Shown piece by piece: positions 49,692 through 63,719 of a DNA stretch of 64,000 bases. The position numbers and the translations under genes are program-made. Source of the DNA: Terebella lapidaria (taxonomy: Eukaryota; Annelida; Polychaeta; Terebellida; Terebellidae); contig OX424569.1 of NCBI GenBank assembly GCA_949152475.1, positions 17,893,170-17,957,169 on the forward strand, in the 5' to 3' direction. Position 1 is the first letter of the stretch. Each line of letters starts with the position of its first letter. Below the pieces are notes generated by a model. The model did no database searches, had not been told where the DNA came from, and saw only the letters and a program-made list of their open reading frames with translations.

Positions 49692-52600
49692 AATGTTGTT
49701 CAAGTCAAGCTACTGGTCAATCTGTCTCGAAGTCATTGCATATGTTAATTAGTGTCAACCTGCAATACTGCAATGCTACGTCCGATACTAAAATCAATAT
49801 CCCTCATCATCCACTTCCAACCATGCATTTTTCACAATGGTTCATATTCATTGATCTGTACCGATGTGAGACGTCAATAAGAACGACACAGTTGTGATCG
49901 AGTGACGAGACAAATGTCACAAACACAGCATGACTTCCAGACATTGAGACTTGAGAGTGTATTCGAACCACTGTGAGCATTCGATTTATGCAATTCTCGA
50001 AGGACATACTTTCATTCGTAGAAATATGGTATAATATCTTTCGACAAGCTTATGTCATCGAACCAAGATGATGCCAATTCGTTGAACTAACAAGATGACC
50101 GAATATGAACGGGTCCCCTTATGCTAAAAGGAACAGTTTTTGTTGTTGTTGTTGAGCAAGTAGTACTGTAAATATCTCATATGGAATAAGGTTCACAGCA
50201 TTACTTACTGGCACCTTGCAAAAAAAAAATCGACTAATGTAATCCTGGAATAAAGTCTTCCATCCGTCCAAGCTGATGTATGACGTTGGCCAAGTTTTGT
50301 ATGTGTCAGTTTTGTATTTTTCATTTCACGCCACGCATTTGTCAATATGACATTGTGTTTCATTGAAGCATACTGTTTACTTTCCTGTCCGAAATTATGG
50401 CATTTGCTGAGAGTGAATACACTTGTGACAGAGAGACACAAAACTAATAGACGTGGAATCAATATCCAGTATTAAGTATTCCGAGCAAACAAAACAGGGT
50501 CCGTTATCCAATCTCATAGTCCGGGGACAGAAAGTCATATCAGGCATACGAAGTGAGAGAAAACAAAAATGACAAGGAAACTCATGAACCCTCAAATATC
50601 ACTGAGACTCACACGTAGGCCTTTGATTGTGTCTTATATTTTCGACCAATTAGGTGTTAGGTTGCTCACAAACGATACACCCGCCGTGCGTTCACACACT
50701 ATTTCCCAGATAATACACACCTCTCATACAACGACTATCTTTGTTGGCTCACAGTTGAATTGCGAGACTGTACCGAGTACACGTTCTTCAATGATGACCG
50801 GCCTCAGATTGACATCGACGTGACATATAACGGCGTCACCACGTCACTGCCCGTGGTGTGTGACAAAGGCACGGACGGCGGCGGATGGACGGTCGGTGTT
50901 TGTAATCAATCGTCATACATATTCTAAATAAAATGCAATATGACTTGAGTGGGATAATGGCAAATTAACGGAAACTGTTCAATGTACACCAAATGACCTA
51001 TATGTAATGACAAATCAACTATGCCCTATTGTTGTCAGAAATCAATCTGGTTTTGTGAATGAAGGTAATGATAGTTATATAATTATTGACATTGGTATTC
51101 TCAGGTTTTAATCCAGAGGAAAGAGGGCACGGAAAACTTCAATCGCAATTGGGAATCCTATAAGGCTGGTTTTGGCCATTTGCAGGGCCAATTCTATCTA
51201 GGTACTTGCCGAGAAATGGTCTGCAGGTTTTGTGCCCGGGTTGTTTGTGCCCCGTATACTACTCTCCAATGACACAACACCGTTGTGGCACCTCTTTAAC
51301 ATTTATTGAATATACCAGAACAAGCAGCACAACCTATCTGGGTCGTGTCTTGTTTAGCCTTGTATTGAGTATTGAACAAAACGTGATATATTTAATGCCT
51401 AAAGAAGAAAAAAAAGAGCAATAGTGAGAAAATGTAGTTGGAACAAGTTATAAAATTGACATCTATACAGCTACCATAAAAATAGAACGTTATGTGGTGG
51501 CGATATATTCAGGTAATGAGCAGATGCACAGATTGACATCGGACGGTCGTCAGCACGAGCTGTACATCAGTATGACAAGTTTTGCTGGAGAGACGAGGTT
51601 CGCACGCTACGAATCGTTCCGGATCGGTCCCGAGACAGACAACTACCGGCTGTACCTCGGCCCGTACACTGGGGGGAACGCACGTGAGTATATCACTTAT
51701 GGCCATCTGAATCCGAGAACAATCCTGTTTCCGTCCTTGTGTCCTACAAGTCTCAAAACGACCTCGGTTATATACAGCTTGGGTTAAATAAATACGATGT
51801 TTTACAGATACAAACACAGACTACAATAACTGGTAGAGCTGTTGCAACACGGGACACTAATGTTTTTTTTTGTTTTTTTTTGTTTGTTTTGCAATTTGCA
51901 ATTTATTCAACAATAACAATAATAACCACAGTACATTAGTAGCAACACTTAGTAGTAGTACCAACAATTAGTAGTAGTTACACAATTTTATATTTCAGAC
52001 ATTCATCTTCCACTCAAAATCATAGTTCAACGTTATTACAAATCCATATATCTAAATTACATCATCATTCACCAATCTAGAAATTTAACATATATTCATT
52101 TTTACTCAAGTACATACATGGTGCTTGTATATAAACCAGAAACAACTCTAGCATGCTACTTTGGGAGAAATTAAGATTGAATATTAGAGATAACGTATGC
52201 TTATTTATGTATAATCGGTTTGAGTGAAGTATTCAATGGTATCATATGCTTGTAGAATTAACGGTTTTTATTCAATGGTATCATATGCTTGTAGAATTAA
52301 CGGTTAATTGGAACCTCTTCATCAATGGTTGTAACCTATGTTTGTGGTTATTCATCAAACTGTGTTGTAAATTTCAAGCAGCCCTGTGGTTATCTCAGGT
52401 TTACGTTTCAGAAAAATCATTCATTGGCTATTAGAAACCAGTGGTTAGTTACTTGCGACTAGTGGTTGGTAACCGGAGTTAGTTACAGACCAGAGACACT
52501 CGATATACACATCTCCACTATCCACCGTGAACGATTGACGTAACATACCCAAAATTTATGTAACGAAATACTTTATTCTGTTCCTATCGTTCCTTACTTG

Positions 52601-52866
52601 CAGTTGATGCGTTTTCCGACCACAACCTGCGAGCGTTCTCTACTCCTGATCGCGACCAAGACCAGTCATTTACAAACTGTGCAGATATAAAGGAAGCTGG
52701 GTTTTGGTACCACAGTTGTGATACATGTTTGCTGACTGGCCGCTGGGGACAGGCTGTAGTGTACAAGACTGTCGACATTGACTACTACCTCGGGATCTTC
52801 TGGTCAACCTGGCTGGGCTTTGACGAGAACCTGAAGGAAGTCAGGGTCATGATACGTCCCGCCTAG
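45346..52866 (+). CDS. Gene 5: secreted PAN + fibrinogen-domain protein
   Basis: Exons 45346-45649, 50755-50891, 51105-51201, 51513-51683, 52604-52866; 972 nt, 323 residues. Signal peptide is residues 1-19; the PAN-like domain has the six cysteines; residue 101 is Tyr as in gene 1. The fibrinogen domain is the most diverged of the five, especially in exon 5, where the calcium loop reads TPDRDQDQSFTNC and the pocket reads GFWYHSCDTCLLTGRW; it keeps all five domain cysteines. Substitutions elsewhere are mostly conservative (for example V120I), suggesting a maintained gene. Intron 1 is 5.1 kb and filled with tandem repeats. Reading through the exon 1 donor gives a stop at 45697-45699 and AATAAA at 45761-45766, a possible short PAN-only form. 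Confidence 0.88.
46452..46641 (+). repeat. Tandem repeat, 64-bp period, three copies
   Basis: The phrase gaagct(g/a)aa(a/c)t followed by aataaaatgaaatacagg and ttccttatt begins near 46452, 46516 and 46580. It lies in intron 1 of gene 5. Confidence 0.7.
46706..46774 (+). repeat. (TTA)n microsatellite
   Basis: An interrupted TTA run in intron 1 of gene 5, directly after an ACATACCCC motif. Confidence 0.9.
47600..47985 (+). repeat. Minisatellite, 34-bp unit, about 11 copies
   Basis: The unit reads CCCATGCCTAAGGAGGCCTA followed by AGGTGGGGAGGTGA. Central copies are nearly identical and both edges degenerate. The core AGGCCT is palindromic. It lies in intron 1 of gene 5. Confidence 0.88.
48203..48300 (-). 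mobile_element. SINE-like 3' end with (ATT)n tail
   Basis: Read on the minus strand, GCGCTATATAAAAATAAAGT runs into an (ATT)n tail, with a matching GCGCATCGAG upstream. This is the common tail form of invertebrate SINEs. No promoter boxes were identified, so it is probably truncated. Confidence 0.4.
48470..48546. repeat. Perfect 16-bp inverted repeat containing TATATAAG on each strand
   Basis: AGCCGTATATAAGGGG (48470-48485) is exactly complementary to CCCCTTATATACGGCT (48531-48546), with a GC-rich interior holding ggggggccctcccccc. It could form a cruciform, or be the joined ends of a small element. Confidence 0.75.
48650..48760 (+). repeat. Direct repeat, first copy (about 110 bp)
   Basis: GAGAGACGTGTAATATGGAC and the DNA following it recurs at 49025-49135 with a few changes, 376 bp apart. 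The phrase gtgtaatatggacc is also doubled within each copy. Confidence 0.8.
49025..49135 (+). repeat. Direct repeat, second copy (about 110 bp)
   Basis: Second copy of 48650-48760. Confidence 0.8.
49285..49600 (+). repeat. Degenerate minisatellite with GGGGTATGT core, about 28-bp spacing
   Basis: GGGTATGT or close variants recur about every 25-30 bp with intervening CC(T/C)TC(G/C)(A/G)A-like sequence. The core also occurs at 47345-47390 and 47537, and as ACATACCCC near 46320, 46350 and 46690, so much of intron 1 of gene 5 is built from one decayed repeat. Confidence 0.65.
49632..49690 (+). repeat. (TTA)n microsatellite
   Basis: An almost pure TTA run in intron 1 of gene 5, at the edge where alignment with intron 1 of genes 2-4 resumes (about 49698). 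Confidence 0.9.
50445..50595 (-). repeat. Inverted copy of the 5375-5530 repeat
   Basis: The reverse complement of the retroelement-associated repeat in intron 1 of gene 1. It interrupts sequence that is continuous in intron 1 of genes 2-4 near 17850. Confidence 0.6.
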
Positions 52867-55029
<2,163 letters not shown>

Positions 55030-55149
55030 TTACACTATGGAACAAAAACTTCATCACTAATATCAAGAGTGTACAAAATATTACGACCGTAGAAAATTGC
55101 CGGCCTTTATGATCAGACCCTGAACTGATACAGCCTGGGACCGAACAAA

Positions 55150-55380
55150 GTCCAGATGTTTGTCCCCTGCTGCTGGTGACGTCGTGTTTCTGTTAGCAGA
55201 ATATGGACGATAATAAGCGACACTATGATGGCAATATCTCTGGAGTCTCTTGTGTTGATAACAGATGCCGTTGATGGGACAATGTCCATGTACTTGATTT
55301 ACGGCTTGTTTCCTCGGTTTACATAATAGAGGACACCACAAGGACGACACCACCATTTACAACTCCAAAAATTATTTCCC
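55150..55380 (-). other. Unidentified Cys-rich frame remnant, conserved among copies A-C
   Basis: On the minus strand the three duplicates share a frame containing CPI(N/K/H)GICYQHK. In copies B (about 59645-59780) and C (62297-62545) it is preceded by a similar Cys/Arg/Trp-rich run ending YCV. Several differences between B and C are conservative. Copy A does not keep one continuous frame. I recognise no family; it may be a decayed exon or chance. Confidence 0.25.
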
Positions 55381-57213
55381 TTGGATGTGGATTGTTTTTT
55401 TTTTGTCTACAGTGACGTACGTGATTCCTATATGCGATTATTAATTCCCTTCTATCATATGTTTCTCAAACAATTCATTGTGACCACAATATTGCATCCT
55501 GAAACCCTGCCCGTAGCATTTCATCATTTTATTGTATAATTGTGTCTATGCATATAGAAACTTATTTCAGTAATGTTCGTTCTCCTTCATTTACATCAAT
55601 TTTAATTTTTGTGTTAATATAAGGATATGTTTGATACTATTTCTTGCAATATCACATGAAAAGACAAATACATACATGGGATATGAAACCTTCCACGCTT
55701 GGTACTAACATTGTGATTGGTATGTGCATTTCGGGACAACATGAGTTATTTGTCATCAGAATACTTGGTAACATATAGATACATATTGTCAATGAAACTT
55801 TGATTTATCCATATTACGACACCAACAACCGTATACTGCATGTACTGTCTAGTTAAGTAAAACATGGGTTTAAGTCGACAATGAGCATACGTTTCAGAAG
55901 GGTTAATGTTCGGAAGAAAATCGTACAAAACAACCCATTGTAATACCAGTCATGTGATGACACCAATGTACATTATACCCGTCAAAGAGGTGATTGTCTC
56001 GAGAAATAGGGATTTCACTGTTACATGTTAGATTAATGATATCATCATTCAGGTTGTAACATTTTTGGTATCGTGTATCCTTTGTGATATCAGCTGATAT
56101 GTTCTTTGTTCCTATCTAGCTGGGGAGCAAACGCATTATCATCCATTTATATGAGCAAAACGGCTAGAAAAATCTTGGTCTTATAATGTACACAACACGG
56201 ATGTATTTTTTTTAGATGACGTTAGTTAAACAACGTATGAGCAACAATTTCAAAAAGAACAAATTTCGAGCGTCAGGCGCGATCAGGATGGACTTCCGGG
56301 TAGAGTAGCAAGATAGAAAGTATTTTCACAAGCAATTATCAACAGTTTGTTAGACGTTGTGGAAAATATGTACCAAATCATGTGACAAGCCCCGAACTGG
56401 GAGAAGTCTCACTAACTTACAGTTTGTAAATTTCATCTGATGTGAAGTTCAACTGGTGAAGTTCAACTGGTCACCGTTATATCGTCGCCCAGAACATACT
56501 GCAATCATCGCCTCTATCGACAACATGTCCAGTTAAGTATGGGCGAATTCTGCCGGATAAATGGCAGGATGTAGCCGCCATTCCAGGCTCAGCAGTGAGT
56601 CTTTTTCACATTATGATTTCATATAGCAAAACCTGGTATGCTATAAATTCATATGAGAGCATTAAACATACATTGTACTCGAAGTACTAGTAGTTGAGAA
56701 TGCGGATAGTTATTTTCAATCAGTTTTTCGTCAAAAAGAAATTGGATGATAACCTAAATTTATCTGTATATATCGTCTTGTAATCATCAGCATAAAATCA
56801 TGATGAAACCATCAGAAAACCTGAAATGATTAACTCTCAGAATTGAAACAAAGTCTGGCCATTCATCTTGCATCTTCAGTCATTTGCTATACCTGCTATA
56901 ATTTGCCCAACACCAATTTTGGAATACAAAGCATTTGCTACAACTAAAAGGACGATAGTTGAAAAGAAATGTTATCCGTGAACAAGTACAGTGTAGGTTG
57001 AAATCATCTAATGATGCGCAAAACGCTTCTTCCTAGACCACATGTACAGTGCTCAATCAGGGCACTGTATTCTAATCAATGGGATACCTAATAGCCACGG
57101 ACACGGAGGTGATTAATGAGCAAGAATAACTTGAAAGTAGACTTTTGTGCACCAACGGGGTCAACTGTTTCCCAATCCACTGCACAATCCACTGCACACA
57201 ACAAGAAAAGCTA

Positions 57214-58181
57214 ATGTCCGTTCATTTAGAATATTCGCCAACATATTGGACTATACCGAAAACAATGAGACACACTGTGCTCTCCAATGAAATTCAAAGT
57301 GAGAACGAGATCAAAACCAAACTGATTTTGCAGGCTGAATAAACATGATAAATTGGTGAACGATATTTTTTAAACAAAGTCGTTTTCTTTATTTTCTTAT
57401 GGAGATTTAACATGAGAAGGCCAAAGCCATGTTCAGGCCTGCACTGGGACAGAGCCGACTGACCGGCACAGCACACTCTGATAGGGGTCATCTCAAAATG
57501 TCCAAAACACTATAATGCGTGTGTCAATACCATACGTTGTGATCAATCTTTGTAATGTTTGTGATCCCCTATATATTCATTCATTCATTTATAGATTTTT
57601 GGCTGACATTCTTGATAGGGTCCCCAAGCCACTATAGCTCATGACTGTTGACCATGTCCATAATAGCTCATGACCGATGAGACATAGCAAGTACACCGTC
57701 CGAGAATAATTTGGTGATGTATGTGGTTAAAATATATATCAACAGAAGGCACTGAAGTCTGTGAAACGGAAGAGCTGAGTATATTCTTTCTGGTATTACA
57801 AATTCTGTCACATAGCATAGGAAAGTCACATGGATGTTGCTTTGGGCAGAGAACTCTTTCCTCTGGGTCGTGGGATGGTTAGACCTCCCGAAATGACCAA
57901 TCACGACAAACCTCATTCAGAACATGCAACGGCTGTTCGTTCATGTGCAGTCAACCACCCAGCGGCCCAAAACATAGCTATGTCCCTCTCATGTTAAATC
58001 TCCATAAGAAAATAAAGAAATCGACTTTGTTTAAAAACTATTGTTCACCAATCAATAAAGCCTGCAAAATCAGTTTGGTTTTGATCCCGTTCTCACTTTG
58101 AATTTCATTGGAGAGCACAATGTGTCTCATTCTTTTCTGTATAGTCCAATATGTTGGCGAATGTACTAAATGAACGGACAT
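57214..58181. mobile_element. Foldback MITE, 968 bp, about 200-bp terminal inverted repeats
   Basis: The left arm 57214-57417 (beginning ATGTCCGTTCATTTAGAATA) is the inverse of the right arm 57987-58181 at roughly 90 percent identity. TA dinucleotides flank it (57212-57213 and 58182-58183). The corresponding place in copy B, about 61280-61310, has no element and one TA. A TA target is typical of Tc1/mariner-type non-autonomous elements. No transposase is seen. Confidence 0.8.
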
Positions 58182-59149
58182 TAATGATTTTGCTGTGAAA
58201 TATTTATGATAACAAATATGGAATATCCTTCACTTTTCGTGAATAGTGTACCATGTTTCTTACTGGGGTGCGACCTAGCAAGGTGAAGACAAGACCAGTG
58301 GTTAAGTTTGGTCAGACATACGTTCCTATTATATCACGGAGTGTCCCTGTACACTGTAATTATTGTCACCCCGAAATGGCACGAATTCATCACCGACGAT
58401 GACGATGCTGAATAGGAAACCTGTCATTGGCACCAAAACAATTCTTAACAGACACAACTCCACAACGTTCGTTATTTCTCCGAGATGTCTGACAGAGTAA
58501 ATTGAGACAGTAAGAACTATAGTAATTACCTAACAGTGGACTTCGCAATTCATTCAAATCTTCAAAATTACATACATATTCCTAGAATATATAAGTTATA
58601 TGGCTGGTTGAAATGACTACCCACCTATGTTATGAATGACTATTTTAAGGTTCATACCAATTTTCCGAGAATTATCAATTGTCAATTATTATTATTATCA
58701 ATTGTTTGATAATAGCTGTACAAATATATATTGAATTTGAACTAACTGATAAGTGTACTTCTAACAGGATTATTTTGAAAAATACTAAACAATACCTGAC
58801 ATTCAATTTTGCAATTTTTAAAAAAAAAAATGTCGTTTTGATTAATTCGCTGCGAATTGTCATTGCAATCAATAATACCCAGCCTCTTAGCACCAGCTGT
58901 CATCTCAGGTCGTTTAGGACCACGCACCAGCCATCCTGTGATCTGTCTTGGTCACATTCTACTTTTCATTAGGCTGCGGCTGCTGAAAGTAGGTTGAAAA
59001 TCTCTGGAAATTCACACCCATCCTGGTGACATCACTGAACAAATGCACTCCCTCAGTGTTATGTGGCCCGGGTAATGTGTTCCTTTCATTTCAGTCGTCA
59101 TGTAGATATACCTGTGTGAGCAGTTGGGTATTGGTTCCATGTTTATTGG

Positions 59150-59275
59150 AGTGAGAGGGCAGGTAGGGCAGTGGGTGAAGCACTCAAAATATCGGTGTAA
59201 TAATTGCAAGGTGCTTTGAGCATGCCAAACATGGAAAGCACAATATAAAAATCACAATTATCATTATTATTAATC
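59150..59275 (+). mobile_element. SINE-like 3' end with ATT-rich tail
   Basis: AAAGCACAATATAAAAATCA, followed by caattatcattattattaat, resembles the tail of the minus-strand element at 48203-48300. It lies between segmental copies A and B. The promoter part was not identified. Confidence 0.35.
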
Positions 59276-59469
59276 ATATATCAATGTATTGACTGGCCAT
59301 GAATATTCCAAAACTTTCTACCCTGTTCTACAGCGTCTTATTAGGAAATATCCCTGTCGTCATTTGTTATTTGTTAACGTATTTTTCTTAAATTGTTGTA
59401 CATCTACAGTAGCATTCACAAATGAATACCCTTTTGAATGTAACAAATCTTGATTTAATTTCCCCTCTT

Positions 59470-61864
59470 ATTCTATGGGGAAAATTTCTTTTGCTAATAT
59501 CAAGAGCATACAAGGACGTAACACCAATAAAAAATCGCCAGCTGGGAATGCTGAACCTGAGCTGATACAGCCCAGTATATGTCCCCTGCTGCTGGTGGCG
59601 TCGTGTTTCTGTTAGCAGAATATGGACGATAATAAGCGACACGATGATGGCAATATCTCTCAATCTTTTGTGTTGATAACAGATGCCTTTGATGGGACAA
59701 TATCTATGTGCTAGATTTACGGTTTGTGTTCCCCGCTTTACACAATAGAGGACACGAGAAGGACGGCATCGCCAGTAAAACCTTCAAAAATTATTTTCTC
59801 TTGGATGTCGTTCCTTATTTTGTCTTCAGTGACGTACGTGATTCCGAGGTGTGATTATTAATCCCACTCTGTTGTACGTTTTCTCATAAAATCCATTGTC
59901 ACCACGTTATTGCATCCTGAAACCCTGCCCATGGCATTTCATCATTTTATTGTAAAATTGTCTCTATGCATATAAAAACTTATTTTAGTAATGTTCGTTC
60001 TCCTCCACTTAGATCACTATAATTTTTGTAATATAATATAAAGATATGTTTGACACTATTTCTTGCAATATCACATGAAAAGACAAATTCATACCTGGGA
60101 TATGAAACCTTTCCAGGCATGTTCCTAATATTGTGATTGTTGCATGTATTTCGGGACAACATGAGTGATTAGTTATCAGAAGACTTGGTAACGTATGGGT
60201 ACATAAAAACAATTGCACTTTGATTATCCATATTTATGACACCAACCATCGTATACTGCAGTTACTGTTTAAGTCGACATTGAGCATATGTATCAGAAGG
60301 GTACTAAGAAAAAAATTCAAACGTCAGTCATGATCAGGATGGACTCCCGGGTAGAGTAGCAAAATAGAGAGTATTTTCGCGAGCAATTATCAACAGTTTT
60401 TAGACGTTGTTGAAAACATGTACCAAATCCTGTGACAAGCCCCGAACTGGGAGAAGTCTCACCAACTTACAGTTTGTAAATTTCATCTATGTGAAGTTCA
60501 ACTGGTCACCGTTATATCGTCGCCCAGGACATACTGCAATCATCGCCTCTATCGACAGCATGTCCAGTTAAGTATGGGCGAATTATACCGGATAAATGGC
60601 AGGATGTAGCCGCCATTCCAGGCTCGGTAGTGAGTCGTGTTTCACATTATGATTTCATGCAGCAGAACCTAGTATGCTAGGGAATCATGTGAGACCATTA
60701 AACGTACATTGTACTCGAAGTACTAGTGGTTGAGAATAAGGATTGTTATTTTCAATCAGTTTTTCGTCAAAGAGAAATTGGATGATAACTTAAATTTTTC
60801 TGCATATATCATGTATATCGACTTGTAATCATCAGCATAAAATCATGATGAAACCATCAGAAAACCTGGAATGATTAACTCTCAGAACTGAAACAAGTCT
60901 GGCCATTCATCTTCCATCTTCAGTCATTTACTATACCTGCTATAATTAGCTCAACACCAAATCTTGGAATACAAAGAACTTGCAGACACTAAATGGACGA
61001 TAGGTGAAAGGAAAGGTTCCTCTAGAAATTGTGACCACGTGGAAACATCGAAATGTCACCGTGACCAAGTACGGTGTAGGTTGAAATCATCTGATGATGA
61101 GCGAAATGTTTTTTCCTAAACCACATGTACAGTGATCAATCAGGGCCTTGTATTCTAATCAATGGGAAACATAACAGTCACGGACACGCAGGTGATTAGT
61201 GAGCAAGAATAACTCGAAAGTAGACTATTTTTTTTGCACACAAGCGGGGTCAAATGTTTCCCAATCCACTGCACACAACAGTTTATTCCTCCAAAACTTA
61301 ATGATTCTGATGAGAAATATTTATGATAACAAATTTGGAATATTCTTCACTTTTCGTGTATAGTGTACCATGTTTCATATTGGTTCCCACCTAGCAAGGT
61401 GAAGACAAGACCGGTGGTTAAGTTTGGTAAGACATATGGCCCTTTTATATCATGGACTGTCCTTGTACACTATAATTACTGCCATCCTGAAATGGCACAA
61501 ATTCATCACCTACGCTGACGATGCTAAATCGGAAACGTGTCACTGGCACCAAAACAATTCTGAACAGACACGACTCCACAACGTTCGTTATTTCTCCGAG
61601 ACGTCTGACAGAGTAAATTGAGACAACAAGAACTATAGTAATGAGATAACAGTTTACTTTGCAAATCATTCAAATCATTATAATTACATGGCTGGTAGAA
61701 ATGACCACTCACTTATGCTATGAATGACTTTCTTTAAAGGTTCATACCAATTGTTCGAGAATAGTAATAGTTATAAAAATATATATTGAAATTGAACTGC
61801 ATTGACAATAATATTGTAGTTGAAGCAGGATTATTTCGAATTATACTGAACAATATCTGACATT
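59470..61864. repeat. Segmental duplication, copy B
   Basis: Paralogue of 55030-58806 at roughly 85-90 percent identity, without the MITE and with a deletion relative to A near 60290 (A bases about 55900-56260). Its right end is interrupted at gacatt/ggcg by the 420-bp repeat. Confidence 0.8.
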
Positions 61865-62284
61865 GGCGAAGCCCCCAACCCTCTACATGTCTATGTGCTG
61901 ACATTTTTATGGAGGTTTCATGCCAAAGTATCGACGCTCGTTTTGGCATGTAAACGTTTAGACACCTACTTCAAATGAGGATATTCTTCGTCCTTGACTT
62001 AAAATCTCTCGAATTGATGGGAAACTTTGACTATTCCACAGATATATTAGGCATAAATCGATGTGTTAGGTTTGAGAAAATTACGTAAAATGTTCAAATT
62101 ATCTAAAAACGTCCCAAAATGGCAGAGCCGATGGAAATTGACGTTCCCAGAATGCAAAGCAAATTTTACCACAATCACGCGTATTTTGGAACACAATTTT
62201 CTGTTCAGCAATTCGTGCATGCATACATGCATGTGGGCATCTGCGGGTGGGCATCTTCGCCGTTATGAAGTAAACACAACGATT
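61865..62284. repeat. 420-bp repeat, copy 1
   Basis: Starts GGCGAAGCCCCCAACCCTCT and ends aacacaacgatt. Matches 62789-63208 base for base in length with about 15 substitutions. Both copies hold an open plus-strand frame (KLRKMFKLSKNVPKW and onward) with no known domain, and the near-palindrome gcatgcatacatgcatg. No terminal inverted repeats seen. Confidence 0.8.
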
Positions 62285-62788
62285 ATTTGTGTTTCATCAG
62301 CCAGATGTTTGACCCCAATCCTGATGCTGTCGTGTTCCTCTGAGCAGAATCAGACAGTAATCAGCAACATGATGATGGAAATACCTCTCGAGTTCTTTGT
62401 GTTGATAACAGATGCCGTGGATGGGACAATGTCTATGTACTTGATTCACGGCTTTTGTCCTCCAGTTTACACAATAGATGGCACGAGAAAGACGACACCA
62501 CCAGTTACACCTCCCGAAAATATTTTCTCTTGCATGTCGTTCGTTTTTTTTTGTCTTCGGTGACGTACGTGACTCAGAGATGTGATTATTAATTGCACTC
62601 TATTGTAGGTGTTCACATAAAAACTATTGTAACCGCGATATTAAATCCCGAAACCCTGCCAATGACATTTCATCACTTTACTGTAAAATTTTTCATATGC
62701 GTATAAACAGGTATGCATACTATACGTGATACATGCATTTTGGTATATTTGTTATACATTGTTTAATTTTTGACATTAAAGCGTTATC
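62285..62788. repeat. Segmental duplication, copy C (part 1)
   Basis: 62300-62700 matches 55150-55550 (copy A) and 59570-59970 (copy B), for example GTTGATAACAGATGCCGT. It is more diverged than A is from B. Confidence 0.7.
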
Positions 62789-63208
62789 GGCGAAGCCCCC
62801 AACGCTCTACATGTCTATGTGCTGACTTTTTTATGGAGGTTTCATGCCAACGTATCAACGCTCGTTTTGGATTGTAAACGTTTAGACACCTACTTCAAAT
62901 GAGGATATTCTTCGTCCTTGACTTAAAATCTCTCGAATTGATGGGAAACTTTGACTATTCCACAGATATATTAGGCATAAATCGATGTGTTAGGTTTGAG
63001 AAAATTACGTAAAATGTTCAAATTATCTAAAAACGTCCCAAAATGGCGGAGCCGATGGAAATTGACGTTCCCAGAATGCAAAGCAAATTTTACCACAATC
63101 ACGCATATTTTGGAACACAATTTTCTGTTCAGCAATTCGTGCATGCATACATGCATGTGGGCATCTGCGTGTGGGCATCTTTGGCGTTATGAAGTAAACA
63201 CAACGATT
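62789..63208. repeat. 420-bp repeat, copy 2
   Basis: Same length and order as 61865-62284, offset 924 bp throughout. Confidence 0.8.
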
Positions 63209-63719
63209 TGTCTGCAATGCCACGGTTACATTTACCGTAATTTGACGTATTTCATCACATGACAATTAAGCTGGTGTTCTGTGCTGGGTTGCGAAGCCTT
63301 TTTATTTTAAACTGGTCTTTCAATTTGCCCAGTGAAGGCATGTGTTAGGGTATATCTGATGATATCAGATGCAGATATTCCTCCTAGTTTCCAATGTTTC
63401 AGGGATATCTTAATGAGGTTCCAAATCATTTTAGCAGGCGTATCTGTTCCATTGATCGATTTCAAAATAAATGTTTACTTATTAGGAATATGAATGAAGT
63501 AGGCCATATTTTTCATCCTAATATACAAAAATGAATTGGAATCATGTAGGGGAAGGAAATGATAGCTTATGTTTGTTTGTTTGGTTTTTGTTTTTGTTTT
63601 TTTTTTGGGGGGGGGGGGGTGAGAGAGGGTAACGTTGTGTAAGATACATTCAGCTGTCGTGGTACCGATGACGTGCTCGAGCTCTAATGTCGTCTCCCGC
63701 AGTTAGCTGCATTTTCTTG
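63209..63719. other. No gene recognised; T10/G13 tract
   Basis: A homopolymer tract T then G lies at 63597-63619. Otherwise unremarkable AT-rich sequence inserted within copy C. Confidence 0.5.

Larger units (their letters stand above)
55030..58806. repeat. Segmental duplication, copy A
   Basis: Aligns over its length with copy B (59470-61864), for example GACAAGCCCCGAACTGGGAG at about 56383 and 60436 and CCACAACGTTCGTTATTTCT at about 58461 and 61576. It aligns in part with copy C. Copy A alone holds the foldback MITE at 57214-58181. No gene identified. Confidence 0.8.

Noticed and set aside
58675-58972. Overlapping AT-rich ORFs near 58.7-58.9 kb
   Set aside because: Low-complexity, present on both strands, and the counterpart in copy B does not conserve them.
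62063-62563. 166-aa plus-strand ORF
   Set aside because: It bridges the 420-bp repeat and segmental copy C. The first part exists only because the repeat is open, and no domain is recognisable.
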